Origin: an uncultured Cohaesibacter sp.
GTDB lineage: Bacteria; Pseudomonadota; Alphaproteobacteria; Rhizobiales; Cohaesibacteraceae
Length of the DNA: 64,000 nt
Direction: 5' to 3'
Assembly: GCF_963678225.1 (NCBI RefSeq)
Contig: NZ_OY782763.1
Coordinates: forward strand, 1,116,001 to 1,180,000
In this document: positions 1 to 8,672 of the stretch, piece after piece
Position numbering within the stretch: the first letter of the stretch is position 1
Layout of the letters: every line of letters starts with the position of its first letter
Program-made: the position numbers and the translations under genes
Notes under the pieces: generated by a model
What the model saw: only the letters and a program-made list of their open reading frames with translations
What the model was told of the DNA's origin: nothing
Database searches by the model: none

Positions 1-958
1 CGTTGATGAGAAGCAACAGGATATATTTGTTGTCCGTCAACGACAGGATCTTGCCTGCCAGATATTGCGGAATCTGCTCACTGGTCAGCAGCCAGCCGAA
101 AAGGGACGTCGACGCGATGATGGCGGAGATGACAGCCGTTGCAATAGCCGCTTCCATGCAGATGCGCGGGATCTTGGCGAGGGTGATTTCCTTATAGACA
201 AACATGCCGACAAACAGCGCATAAACAGACACAACCGCGCCACCTTCCGTCGGGGTGAAGATCCCCATGCGGATACCACCGATGATGATGATAGGCATCA
301 TCAGCGCCCAGCTGGCATCCTTGAAGCGGCGGCATTTTTCCTGATGGCTCACCTTGCCTTCTTTGGGATAGCCCATTTTGCGGGCGAAATAGTAGGAGTA
401 GGCCAGGAAGCCCAGACCGATAAGCACACCCGGCGCAATGGCGGCCATGAACAAATCGCCAATCGACGACTGCGTCGCAACACCATAGATGATGATGGCG
501 ATAGATGGCGGAACAATCAGCCCGATGCTGCCCGAGCAGGCAACAAGCGCTGCGGAGAAGCCCGCATCATATTTGCGGTCTTTCATCTCGGGGATCATGA
601 CCGAGCCCAGCGCAGCCACATCCGCCACACCAGAGCCGGAAATGCCCCCCATGATGACGCCACTTAGCGAAACCACATGGCCCAGACTGCCCCGCACATT
701 GCCAACAAAGGACAGGGTGAAATTGATGATCCGGCGCGTAATGCCACCGTGCCCCATCAGGGAACCGGCCAACATGAACAGCGGAATCGCCATCAAGGGA
801 AAAGAATCCACGGCGGTAAACATGCGCTGTCCGAAAAGGGCAATTGGAAAGCCCTTGTAGAAAATCGCTGCGACAGAGGCCAGCGCCAGTCCGAAACCGA
901 CAGGCAGACCGAGAACAAGGAAAAAGGCAAATCCGCCAAACAAGATCAAGCCAAGCAC
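1..958 (-). CDS. dctM: TRAP transporter large permease DctM, partial
   Basis: Large membrane subunit of a TRAP transporter, the Na+-coupled channel that moves the solute delivered by DctP across the inner membrane. The C-terminus is cut by the window edge; about 319 codons are visible and the family usually has about 430. The N-terminus begins VLGLILFGGFAFFLVLGLPV and is strongly hydrophobic, with glycine-rich stretches such as GGISGSGVADVAALGSVMIP and SGSIGLIVPPSIAIIIYGV that are typical of DctM. The start is GTG at 956-958, preceded by GGAGG seven bases upstream that overlaps the end of dctQ. Only 3 bp separate the two genes, so they are translationally linked. Substrate unknown. Confidence 0.93.
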   Translation of the reverse strand, partial: MLGLILFGGFAFFLVLGLPVGFGLALASVAAIFYKGFPIALFGQRMFTAVDSFPLMAIPLFMLAGSLMGHGGITRRIINFTLSFVGNVRGSLGHVVSLSGVIMGGISGSGVADVAALGSVMIPEMKDRKYDAGFSAALVACSGSIGLIVPPSIAIIIYGVATQSSIGDLFMAAIAPGVLIGLGFLAYSYYFARKMGYPKEGKVSHQEKCRRFKDASWALMMPIIIIGGIRMGIFTPTEGGAVVSVYALFVGMFVYKEITLAKIPRICMEAAIATAVISAIIASTSLFGWLLTSEQIPQYLAGKILSLTDNKYILLLLIN

Positions 959-961
959 TGT

Positions 962-1435
962 TCAGTCCTCCAGTTTGGCGGTCAGGTGGCCCCAAACCGC
1001 GCGCAATGCGAAATAGCCAAGAGCAATCCCGCTGAAGGGGATGACCAGATAAACGAGATACATGGGCAGATCCAAAGCCGGACTGCGTTGGTTCATACCG
1101 AATTTCATCAGCGCAATGCCGCCAAAGAACAGGGCAATCGCCAGAATGAAGATAAAGGATGTATTGATGACTGCTAGCACCCGACGCGGAGCGGGAGACA
1201 GAATATCGGATAGAATGTCGAGCGCGACATGGGCACCCGAGCGAAAGGCCGCCGCCAGACCGAGAAAGGAAATCCAGACGAAGACATACCGTCCGACTTC
1301 TTCAGACCAGCTCAGAGAATGATGCATCAGATAGCGTGCAACGACCTGCGTGAAGGTAAGGCCCATCATGACGAACATGAGGCTTGCTATGATCCAGAGC
1401 AGCGTTCGGTGAATAAATGTGTCTAGCTTTTCCAT
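962..1435 (-). CDS. dctQ: TRAP transporter small permease DctQ
   Basis: Small four-helix membrane subunit of the same TRAP transporter, which pairs with DctM. The 157-residue protein starts MEKLDTFIHRTLLWI and carries the family pattern around SWSEEVGRYVFVWISFLGLAAAFR, where the conserved Glu and Arg lie in the second helix. I chose the ATG at 1433-1435 rather than an earlier in-frame start because it has a GGAGGAG ribosome site just upstream and begins at the usual family position. It lies between dctP, 126 bp upstream, and dctM, 3 bp downstream. Confidence 0.92.
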   Translation of the reverse strand: MEKLDTFIHRTLLWIIASLMFVMMGLTFTQVVARYLMHHSLSWSEEVGRYVFVWISFLGLAAAFRSGAHVALDILSDILSPAPRRVLAVINTSFIFILAIALFFGGIALMKFGMNQRSPALDLPMYLVYLVIPFSGIALGYFALRAVWGHLTAKLED

Positions 1436-1561
1436 GATGGCTCCTCCGCCGTCTTTCAAATCGTGGAAAATGGGCCACCGCACCGTTCTTCAAACCGCAG
1501 AGGAGCAAATGCTCGATCAGCAAAAAGGATGCAGCGCGATGGCGAGGATCAGATCCGTCTA

Positions 1562-2566
1562 TTACCGGCCCAGAGTTTTCTGGATGCGGTTATAGAGGTC
1601 GAGATTGACGTCTTTGGCAAAAGCTTCATGGGCCTTTGTTGCGGCAGCCGCGATCGGACCATTATCGGGATGGGTAACCTGCAGACCACCATCGACCATT
1701 TCCTGCAGGAGTTTTTCAGCCTGCTCGCTGACAGCCTTATTTTCTGCTTCGGTTGCAGCGGCGGCAGCTTCGGTGACGATTTTCTGCTGTTCTTCTGTCA
1801 GCTGTTGCCAGCGGACATTGCTCATGGCGATGGTGACATATTCATATTTGTGATCGGTGAAGGCGATATATTTCTGCACTTCGTTGATGCGGCCACCATA
1901 GATGAACGGGATCGGGTTTTCCTGAGCTTCAATCACATTTTGCTCAAGACCGGTATAGACCTCACTCCAGGCCATCGGTGTCGGGTTGGCACCGATTTCA
2001 CGCCAAGTCGTGACCATAGCCGGAATTTCAGGCACACGGATTTTCAGCCCTTGCAGATCTTCCAGACCGTTGATCGGCTTGTTGGAGGTAACCTCACGCG
2101 GGCCGCGATCCCACCAGTTCAGGATGCGGATATTGGCTTGATCCAACACATTCTGAGCAATCTCACCACCGATTTCACCATGAATAACGGTGTTGAACTC
2201 ATCTTGGGAGTGGAACAGATAGGGCAATTCAAGCAACTGGATAGAGCGTTCGAAGTTGCCAAGCACACCAGCAATCAGGCCGAAATCAACCGTGCCCATC
2301 TGCATGCCTTCAACCAGATCGCGGTCACCACCCAACGTGGAGTTGGGATAGATGGCCAATGTGATTTTGCCATCGGAACGAGCTTCCAGCTCTTCCTTGA
2401 ATTTCTCGGCGCCGAAGTGCCACAGGTCTTTCTCAGACTGAATATGGCCCAGCTTCAGTGTGAGCACATCATCAGCGCGGCTTTGCCCTGGAACACCCAG
2501 AGTTACCAGTGCTGCGAGGGCACAAAAGGCCAGTGGCTTTGAAGCCAGGGACAATAGACTCTTCAT
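1562..2566 (-). CDS. dctP: TRAP transporter solute-binding protein DctP
   Basis: Periplasmic substrate-binding protein of the DctP family, 334 residues. A signal peptide (MKSLLSLASKPLAFCALAALV, cleavage near SRA-DD) is followed by a mature domain with family landmarks such as KLGHIQSEKDLWHFGAEKF, NSTLGGDRDLVEGMQMGTVD and LKIRVPEIPAMVTTWREIGANPTPMAW; the last carries the arginine that binds a carboxylate in the family. The ATG at 2564-2566 has GGGAGGAAG upstream. It follows a zinc-dependent dehydrogenase by 68 bp, so the imported compound may be a sugar acid, polyol or similar hydroxy compound. That substrate class is inferred only from the neighbour. Confidence 0.92.
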   Translation of the reverse strand: MKSLLSLASKPLAFCALAALVTLGVPGQSRADDVLTLKLGHIQSEKDLWHFGAEKFKEELEARSDGKITLAIYPNSTLGGDRDLVEGMQMGTVDFGLIAGVLGNFERSIQLLELPYLFHSQDEFNTVIHGEIGGEIAQNVLDQANIRILNWWDRGPREVTSNKPINGLEDLQGLKIRVPEIPAMVTTWREIGANPTPMAWSEVYTGLEQNVIEAQENPIPFIYGGRINEVQKYIAFTDHKYEYVTIAMSNVRWQQLTEEQQKIVTEAAAAATEAENKAVSEQAEKLLQEMVDGGLQVTHPDNGPIAAAATKAHEAFAKDVNLDLYNRIQKTLGR

Positions 2567-2634
2567 TTTCAAACTTCCTCCCGAAGTCAGATTGTCATTT
2601 ACAGGGTTAAATCTTCTCTCGATCGACGTCCGCC

Positions 2635-3654
2635 TCAAAAGGTCACAACGACCTTGATGACGTCCTCTTTTTTCTGATTGAGGATGTCCAGCGCCTCCTG
2701 CGTCTGATCGAGTGGAAGCCTTTGCGTGACAAAGGCAGACAGATCGACACCGCCATTGACCATTTCGGCCGCCTTCACAAAGTCACATGTTTCATAAGTC
2801 ATGGCACCGTAAACGGTCTGTTCGTTGAAAACGGTGCTATAGCAATAGAATGGGATCGGTTTGGTGATCATGGCCACCAGTCCGATTTCGCCACGACGGC
2901 GTGTGCAGGCAGAAGCCTGATCCAGAATGTTCGGGGCTCCAGCGCAGACAAGCGTCAGATCAGCGCCGCGGCCATCAGTCAATTTCTTGACATTCCCTTC
3001 AACATCATCCTTCAAGGGATCATAGGAAACGATCGCACCTTGCCTTAGAGACATTTCGCGGTTGAACGGCGCCGTATCAGTCGTGATGATCTTCTTGAAG
3101 CCCATTTCGCGCGCGGCAACCACACAGAGCATCCCGATGGTTCCGGTCCCCAGAATGACCACGCAATCACGGCTTTTCATACTGGCACGGGCCAGCGCAT
3201 GGACAGCCACGGCGAGCGGTTCGGTCAACGACCCTATTTCATAGGTAACCGAATCCTCAAGCTTGAAAACGGTCTCTTCCGGCGCATTGAAATATTCAAC
3301 GAATGTGCCGATCCAGTTTGGTGTGCCAGGGACTTTCTTGTTCAGGCACAGATTGACCAGATCCTGCTTACAGAACTCACATTCTCCGCAACCAACCTGC
3401 GGCAGAACCGTTACGCGATCACCCTCTTTGAATTTGGTAACCTTGGAGCCAACCTTGACGACATCACCAGCCACTTCATGGCCGAGCACTGCCGGCGGCT
3501 TGCGAAAGGCATGTGTCCCTTTGAACAGATGCAGGTCGGAGCCGCATACTCCGGCAACCTTCACCTTGATCAGGACATCATCATCCTTGAGTTCAGGCTC
3601 CGGCACGTCCTGAATTTCGACCTTTTCGGTATCGACGACCAATGCTGCTTTCAT
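2635..3654 (-). CDS. zinc-dependent medium-chain alcohol/polyol dehydrogenase
   Basis: Medium-chain dehydrogenase of 339 residues that oxidises an alcohol or polyol with NAD(P)+. Visible features are the catalytic zinc site Cys37 (GVCGSDLHLF) and His59-Glu60 (LGHEVAGDV), the structural zinc lobe with Cys89, Cys92, Cys95 and Cys103, and the Rossmann motif VVILGTGTIGML. It resembles sorbitol, threonine and galactitol-1-phosphate dehydrogenases; I cannot fix the substrate. The ATG at 3652-3654 has TTAAGGAG upstream. It is first in the operon ahead of dctP, dctQ and dctM, and probably performs the first oxidation of the imported compound. Confidence 0.88.
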   Translation of the reverse strand: MKAALVVDTEKVEIQDVPEPELKDDDVLIKVKVAGVCGSDLHLFKGTHAFRKPPAVLGHEVAGDVVKVGSKVTKFKEGDRVTVLPQVGCGECEFCKQDLVNLCLNKKVPGTPNWIGTFVEYFNAPEETVFKLEDSVTYEIGSLTEPLAVAVHALARASMKSRDCVVILGTGTIGMLCVVAAREMGFKKIITTDTAPFNREMSLRQGAIVSYDPLKDDVEGNVKKLTDGRGADLTLVCAGAPNILDQASACTRRRGEIGLVAMITKPIPFYCYSTVFNEQTVYGAMTYETCDFVKAAEMVNGGVDLSAFVTQRLPLDQTQEALDILNQKKEDVIKVVVTF

Positions 3655-4130
3655 GAAAATTCTCCTTAACGACAAGATTGTGCAAGCCGGGTGCAGAGAT
3701 CTAAAATGCGCTGCTGAGATCTCTGCACCCTTAGGAGGGAAGGACTATTTTGACACGAGGGGAGCTTTCACATGACCGAACGGTCACATGTTGGTTCCTC
3801 CCTGTATCTATATGCATAAGGCCATTGGACGCAGCGCAGCCTTCAGGCAAATGAGCACTGCCGAGCATGTACCATTCGTGGAAACACTTTAGCTATCAGA
3901 GATTTAAGATCATGGCCCTACAAACAGACTGGGTTTGAGAAGCAGAGCCAATTCCTCCTGATCCGTTCACCTCGCAACAGCATTTTGCATATCTTCACAC
4001 ATACTATCAATTTTTCACAGCTTGGCAATCAGTATATTCTCATAATTTTACATTTGTTTTCACTTTTTAACACACATAATGTAATTGCTCACATCAATCC
4101 GTCTTTCGCCGCCAACGCAACGGCAACAAA
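3655..4130. other. intergenic region upstream of the dehydrogenase-TRAP operon
   Basis: Noncoding stretch holding the presumed promoter of the dehydrogenase-TRAP operon (minus strand), one short perfect inverted repeat at 3773-3786, and an AT-rich stretch at about 3985-4085. No convincing gene. The lower end abuts the terminator of the solute-binding-protein operon. Confidence 0.6.
3773..3786. promoter_or_regulatory. candidate operator, 6-2-6 inverted repeat
   Basis: TGACCGAACGGTCA is a perfect palindromic site with a 2-bp centre, about 120 bp upstream of the dehydrogenase start. It is flanked by two direct CACATG copies, one overlapping its left edge and one at its right edge. The form fits a dimeric repressor of the TetR or GntR type. 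No regulator gene for this operon is in view. Confidence 0.4.
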
Positions 4131-4158
4131 AAAGGCCGGAGGAAAACCACCGGCCTTT
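4131..4158 (-). terminator. rho-independent terminator of the solute-binding-protein operon
   Basis: AAAGGCCGG and CCGGCCTTT form a 9-bp perfect stem with a 10-nt loop. On the minus strand the stem is followed by a T run. It lies 25 bp after the stop of the solute-binding protein gene. Confidence 0.85.
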
Positions 4159-4183
4159 CAGTCTCAAGCATCAGTTTCAAAAA

Positions 4184-5446
4184 TTACTGGTTGGCTTTGG
4201 CCTTGATTTCAGCGACTTCATCAGCCTGCATCATGCCGGTGGTTTCAATGGCCCCGTCAGCAATCTTCCAGAGACGGAACGGACCGGTAATATCGCCATA
4301 CTTGTCAAACCCGACAGGACCAATCACACCTTCATAGCGAATTTTCTCGCCCTTCTTGATCAGGTCCAGTGCTTTCTTGAATTCTTCCGGACCAGCATAG
4401 ATCGGCGTGCCTTCGGTGCCGGTCACGTCAAAGATCGCATCGCGAATCTTGTCGGCCTTGGCTTCACCAGCCTTGGCAATGGCAAGACCGACAATCGCAC
4501 CCGCATCATAGGAGCGGTCTGCTGCAGGAGCATCCGGGGCAATGCCGCCGGAGAAGTCTGCAAAATTATCGTAGAAATATTTGGTCGAAGCGGTCTCATC
4601 CGTACCAGAGGAGGTGCCATAGGCTTCATTGAGATATTGCGCACCGACAGCCTTGATGAAATCGGATGAGTTCATGCCATCGTTGAGCAGGAATTTCTGC
4701 GGCCCGCCATTGGAAATCCAAGCGCGGGCAATCGTGGCACCATCAACCGGATAGCTGACCAGATAAAGCGCATCAGGCTCACCGGAAAGCGCCGCGGTGG
4801 CTTCGGAAGAATAGTTGGCCTGCTTCTCGTTATACGGGGTTACCGAGGTGATTTCACCACCAAGTGCTTTGAAGGTGGCGGAGAATTCGCGCATCATGTT
4901 GACGCCGAAGTCATTGTTGACGTGAATGATGGCAAGCTTTTTAAGGCCCTGATCAATCGCATATTGCGCGGCTGCCGTGCCCTGTAGCGCGTCAGAGGTG
5001 ATCGTACGGAAGAAATAGCCACCCGTCTTGCCTTCCTTGCCCAACTGGGTGAGCGTCGGAGAAGATGATGCCGGAGAGACCTGAACCACCTTGGCAGGGG
5101 CTGTTACGGAAGTAAGGATCGGCAGGGAAACCGAGGAAATGATGCCACCGATAACCACCGGCACATGCTTGATGTTGACCAACTGCGTAGCTTGGTCCAC
5201 GGCCACGTTGCCCTGGCTCTGACTGTCGCGCGTGTCAGCTGTCAGGGTGCAGCCCAAAACGCCGCCCGCTTCGTTGATGTCCTTGAAGGCCATCTCAACG
5301 GCCTTGGCGCCAGCCTGCCCATAGACACCAGCCGGACCGGTCAATTCCATAACCATGCCCACTTCAACATCGCAGGCTACGGCGGGTGCCATGCTTGCTC
5401 CAAGCCCCGCCAGAACGGCCAACGGTGCTAAATATGATTTCTTCAT
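4184..5446 (-). CDS. branched-chain-amino-acid-type ABC transporter substrate-binding protein
   Basis: Periplasmic binding protein of the LivK/HAAT family, 420 residues. The signal peptide (MKKSYLAPLAVLAGLGASMAPAVA) is followed by a type I periplasmic-binding fold: VGMVMELTGPAGVYGQAGAKAVEMAFKDI at the N-terminus, then IGGIISSVSLPILTSVT and the ASSSPTLTQLG ligand-contact region. The ATG at 5444-5446 has CAGGAG upstream. It is last in the GntR, TIGR04076, aldo/keto reductase operon, 55 bp after the reductase. The membrane and ATPase subunits it needs are encoded divergently at 7854-11314. The ligand is unknown; HAAT proteins bind amino acids, amides, urea and aromatic acids. Confidence 0.9.
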   Translation of the reverse strand: MKKSYLAPLAVLAGLGASMAPAVACDVEVGMVMELTGPAGVYGQAGAKAVEMAFKDINEAGGVLGCTLTADTRDSQSQGNVAVDQATQLVNIKHVPVVIGGIISSVSLPILTSVTAPAKVVQVSPASSSPTLTQLGKEGKTGGYFFRTITSDALQGTAAAQYAIDQGLKKLAIIHVNNDFGVNMMREFSATFKALGGEITSVTPYNEKQANYSSEATAALSGEPDALYLVSYPVDGATIARAWISNGGPQKFLLNDGMNSSDFIKAVGAQYLNEAYGTSSGTDETASTKYFYDNFADFSGGIAPDAPAADRSYDAGAIVGLAIAKAGEAKADKIRDAIFDVTGTEGTPIYAGPEEFKKALDLIKKGEKIRYEGVIGPVGFDKYGDITGPFRLWKIADGAIETTGMMQADEVAEIKAKANQ

Positions 5447-5501
5447 TTTACACTCCTGTAGGAAGGGGCCCATCTCGGGCCTGTTTGGCGAAGGCTTAAG
5501 C

Positions 5502-6554
5502 CTATTCTTTATTGAGATTATATTTCATGATGGATCCGTGCCGACCAAACCGATCGCGCTCGAGGCTATAGACATCTCCCTCAAGCGGTATCGACTGGGA
5601 TAGAATGGCATCAATGGCGGCCATGTCGTCCGGCGACAACGTCACAGCCCCAATGCCCAGATTGGCCGCAAGATGGCTGCGATTGCGCGCGCCAACAATC
5701 ACGCCAGCGACAGCGGGCCGAGCCAGAATGGCAGCCGAAGCAATGGTCGAAATGTCCGTTTCATGCCGGTCTGCAATGGTCCGCAGGGTCTGCAACAGCG
5801 ATTGGAAAAGATCCCAACCACCAAAGTCCTCGATGATCAGCTTGTATTTGATCAGCGACCGGTTCTCCAAATCGCCCTCGGGTTCAGCCACGCCAAGCCA
5901 ACGGTCCGAAAGGAACCCGCCCGCAACCGTGCCATAGCAGAGAAAATGAAAATCATGTTCTGCCGCAAGCGCGGCCATGCGTTTTTCGGGTCGATGATCG
6001 AGCAGGGAATATTGCAGCTGTATCGTGGCCAGCGGCAACCCCGCGGCCTTCATGCTCACAACATGGTCACTATCGAAATTGGTGCAGCTGAGGAACCGCA
6101 AGCGGCCCTCCTGCTTAAATTCGTGGAGCCAATGCATAGCCTGCAGCCAATCGCCCTGCTCATAATCCCACCAGTGAAACTGCACCAGATCAAGACGCTC
6201 GACACCAAGACGGGCGCGAGAGCGGTCAATGGTTTCCTGCAGCATCGGGCGGGTGAGACGGGAGAGCTTGTCCAGATCCGGCACGCATTTGGTATGGACG
6301 TGAATGGCATCCAGCGCCTCGGAACCATGCTTGTCCGCATAGGCTTTGCGGAAGGCGCCAATGATCTCCTCGACACCGGTATAAATATCGGCGCAGTCGA
6401 AGGTGGCAATCCCCGCTTCAGCGGTTGCAATCAGGTCTTCAACAGCCGCTTTCTTGTTGATCGCCCCATGCCCGCCGGCCAATTGCCATCCGCCGCGGAT
6501 AACGCGCGAAATGGCATAGTCAGGGGCCAGACTGAATTTTGGAAGGGTCGTCAT
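5502..6554 (-). CDS. aldo/keto reductase
   Basis: TIM-barrel oxidoreductase of 350 residues that uses NAD(P)H to reduce an aldehyde or ketone, or the reverse. The catalytic set is visible: Asp56 and Tyr58 in FDCADIYTG, Lys in HTKCVPD and His in LVQFHWWDYE. Late motifs IASAAILARPAVAGVIVGARN fit the nucleotide-binding end. The ATG at 6552-6554 lies 1 bp after the stop of the TIGR04076 gene, so it is translationally coupled. It resembles the AKR half of the fusion at 11307-12770 (shared QFHWW and a similar PxAGVIVGAR/PAVGATIIGAR motif), suggesting both reductases act on one pathway. Confidence 0.9.
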   Translation of the reverse strand: MTTLPKFSLAPDYAISRVIRGGWQLAGGHGAINKKAAVEDLIATAEAGIATFDCADIYTGVEEIIGAFRKAYADKHGSEALDAIHVHTKCVPDLDKLSRLTRPMLQETIDRSRARLGVERLDLVQFHWWDYEQGDWLQAMHWLHEFKQEGRLRFLSCTNFDSDHVVSMKAAGLPLATIQLQYSLLDHRPEKRMAALAAEHDFHFLCYGTVAGGFLSDRWLGVAEPEGDLENRSLIKYKLIIEDFGGWDLFQSLLQTLRTIADRHETDISTIASAAILARPAVAGVIVGARNRSHLAANLGIGAVTLSPDDMAAIDAILSQSIPLEGDVYSLERDRFGRHGSIMKYNLNKE

Positions 6555-6555
6555 T

Positions 6556-6915
6556 TCAAATCTCACTTTCTGGTGCCGTACCCGCTTCAAGCGGAACAGC
6601 CGTTGTTTCGGCATGACTGAATGTGCGCTTGCGGATACGCGTGATGCGAAAGCGTGTGCTGCAATTGGGATCAGGACAGGCGACCTCGGCGTCGGTGCTC
6701 ATCCAGTCATTGGGGTGCGTGTCCCGCTGCTTGGCAGGCAAAAGCGGCATAAGAGCTGCCAGCGAATAGATAGAAAAGCCCTGTCCCGGAGGCATGTGGA
6801 TCATCTCACCGCGCAGCTCGAAATAGTCGCCGACCTTGGCACCGCAATAGATCGGCCCGCCTTCCGGCGCTATAACTTCCACCCTAAGGTCCCATAATTC
6901 GAAGCTGTCACTCAT
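6556..6915 (-). CDS. TIGR04076 family protein
   Basis: Small soluble protein of 119 residues. Its layout matches the TIGR04076 family: an N-terminal strand LWDLRVEVIAPEG, CGAKVGDYFELRGEMIHMP, FSIYSLAALMPLLPAKQR, then VACPDPNCSTRFRITRI with paired cysteines. The function of the family is not known. It overlaps the end of the GntR gene by 8 bp and is coupled to the aldo/keto reductase downstream, so the three are made together. The Cys residues could bind metal, but nothing in the sequence proves this. The tail after residue 100 is low in conserved character. Confidence 0.75.
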   Translation of the reverse strand: MSDSFELWDLRVEVIAPEGGPIYCGAKVGDYFELRGEMIHMPPGQGFSIYSLAALMPLLPAKQRDTHPNDWMSTDAEVACPDPNCSTRFRITRIRKRTFSHAETTAVPLEAGTAPESEI

Positions 6916-7645
6916 CAGTTGTTCCCTCGACGATATCCTGACGCAGCAGATTAAAGGATTGGGTTATATCGGAGTGCAACGCCTTAACCGCTGCTTCGGG
7001 GTCACCTGCCGCCAGCGCGTCAATCAAGGCCCAGTGATGGTGGACCGCTGTCATCGAAGGCTTGCGACCATAGACAAGCGCCGAGGCCCGAACAAATGGG
7101 CCCGATTGCATCCAGAGACTGCGCACGATGGGCAACAGCACGTCCGAACCAGCCATGCCATAGACGGTGAAATGAAACTGATAATTGAGCCCGGATGTGA
7201 CGCTGACCTGTTCATCATCAAGCGGCTTTTCAAAGGCCGCCTCACAGGCAGCCGTCATGTCACGCAGGCTCTCGATGGTGGCTTTATCGGTCTTTGGCGT
7301 GGCCAGACGCACCAACTCGCCTTCGATCAGGCAGCGAACGCGGGCGAGATCCTCAAGCCGGTCTGCGGTGATCAGTGGCACACGGGTCGAGCGGTTCGGC
7401 ATCATTTCCAACGCCTGGTCGGAGACCAACCGTGCCAGCGCTTCTCGTACTGGCATAATGGATACCTGCAAGGTGTCGGCCAGCGCCTGCATACGCAACA
7501 CCTGACCGGCAGCGAAAACCCCATGCATCAACGATTTGGCCAGCTCCTGATAAACCCGTTCCTGCAAGGATTCCCGAACAACGGACCCCAGCCCCGGAAT
7601 GGCCTTTGCATCGACGGTTTGCTCTGCCTTCTGCATGTTCTTCAT
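6908..7645 (-). CDS. GntR family transcriptional regulator with FCD domain
   Basis: Local regulator of the FadR/FCD subfamily, 245 residues from the chosen start. An N-terminal winged helix (VYQELAKSLMHGVFAAGQVLR, LADTLQVSIMPVREALARL) is followed by an all-helical FCD ligand-binding domain with metal-site type motifs (YQFHFTVYGMAG, HHHWALIDALAAGD). I use the ATG at 7643-7645, which has GGGAG upstream; a TTG start at 7747 would add 34 basic residues. It heads the minus operon and faces livG across a spacer that contains a perfect 16-bp palindrome, so it probably controls both arms. Its effector is probably the imported solute or a product. Confidence 0.88.
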   Translation of the reverse strand: MKNMQKAEQTVDAKAIPGLGSVVRESLQERVYQELAKSLMHGVFAAGQVLRMQALADTLQVSIMPVREALARLVSDQALEMMPNRSTRVPLITADRLEDLARVRCLIEGELVRLATPKTDKATIESLRDMTAACEAAFEKPLDDEQVSVTSGLNYQFHFTVYGMAGSDVLLPIVRSLWMQSGPFVRASALVYGRKPSMTAVHHHWALIDALAAGDPEAAVKALHSDITQSFNLLRQDIVEGTTDE

Positions 7646-7749
7646 TGTTCGCACGTCACTCCCGCCATCTCCGGTCCGTTTACCACCGGCCTTGATGGAT
7701 TTTCTGTTTCTCTTTCTTTTTTTGCTTGCAAATGAGACTTGTGTCAATA

Positions 7750-7765
7750 ATCTTTGATCAAAGAT
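7750..7765. promoter_or_regulatory. candidate GntR operator, 16-bp perfect palindrome
   Basis: ATCTTTGATCAAAGAT is fully self-complementary and lies between the divergent GntR and livG genes. FCD-type GntR regulators bind short palindromes of this kind. The surrounding bases are AT-rich and would fit promoters for both directions. Confidence 0.6.
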
Positions 7766-7853
7766 ATAAGATATAAATCTGTCTGAAGTGCACCGAGCAA
7801 TAACCCAACAGGCAGTAAGGCAAGAAGCAGATCAGCAAGAATCTGGGGATGGC

Positions 7854-8672
7854 ATGACGCAGACCAAGGAAGGCCCGCAAGGTCCGATCAAAACCGGCCC
7901 GGCAAAAACAGAGGCGATTCTGTCTGCCCGGTCGCTAACGCGCAGCTTTCAGGGCTTCAAGGCGGTGGATGATTTATCTCTGGATCTCCATCAGGGCGAA
8001 ATTCTGGGGCTCATCGGCCCCAATGGCGCAGGTAAGACCACCATGTTCAACATGCTGGCAGGGTCCCTGCTCCCAAGTTCCGGCTCCATTCTGCTTAATG
8101 GTAAGGATATCAGCCGCGAAGGAGCCGAAAAGCGGCTAAAGCGTGGATTGGGCCGGACCTTTCAGATCCCCCGCCCCTTCCCCGAGATGACCGTCCTTGA
8201 GAATGTGCTCTGCGGCGCGCAAGGCCAATCTGGCGAACGTGCCATCAGCGCCTTTTTCCGCCCGGGCAAAAGTCGCCAAGATGAAGCCCGCGCCCTTGAA
8301 AAGGCGCGTCACCTTACCGACTTCCTGATGCTCTCCCATCTGGAGAATGAAAAGGCCCGTGTGCTTTCCGGTGGGCAGCGCAAGCTGCTCGAGCTGGCAC
8401 GCATCCTGATGGCCGATCCAAAAGTCATCTTGCTCGATGAGCCCGCAGCGGGGGTCAACCCGACCCTGCTGCAGGAAATCATGGCGCGCATCGTCACTCT
8501 TAACGAGCAGGGCGTATCGATCCTGCTGATCGAGCATAATATGGATATGGTGGCGCGGCTTTGTTCTCGTGTCATGGTGATGGCGCTGGGCCAGAAGCTG
8601 GCAGAAGGAGCGCCCGACGCGGTCATTCGCGATCCCGAGGTCGTGCGCGCCTATCTGGGGGATGCAGCATGA
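7854..8672 (+). CDS. livG: HAAT ABC transporter ATP-binding protein, LivG-like
   Basis: First ATPase of a branched-chain-amino-acid-type importer, 272 residues. Walker A (GPNGAGKTT), the LivG-type insertion with RTFQIPRPFPEMTVLENV, signature LSGGQRKLLELAR, Walker B VILLDEPAAGVNP and the H-loop LIEHNMDMV are all intact. I chose the ATG at 7854, with GGGG just upstream; a GTG at 7788 would add 22 poorly conserved residues. The stop overlaps the start of livF as ATGA. Expression is probably set by the palindrome at 7750-7765. Confidence 0.9.
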   Translation: MTQTKEGPQGPIKTGPAKTEAILSARSLTRSFQGFKAVDDLSLDLHQGEILGLIGPNGAGKTTMFNMLAGSLLPSSGSILLNGKDISREGAEKRLKRGLGRTFQIPRPFPEMTVLENVLCGAQGQSGERAISAFFRPGKSRQDEARALEKARHLTDFLMLSHLENEKARVLSGGQRKLLELARILMADPKVILLDEPAAGVNPTLLQEIMARIVTLNEQGVSILLIEHNMDMVARLCSRVMVMALGQKLAEGAPDAVIRDPEVVRAYLGDAA

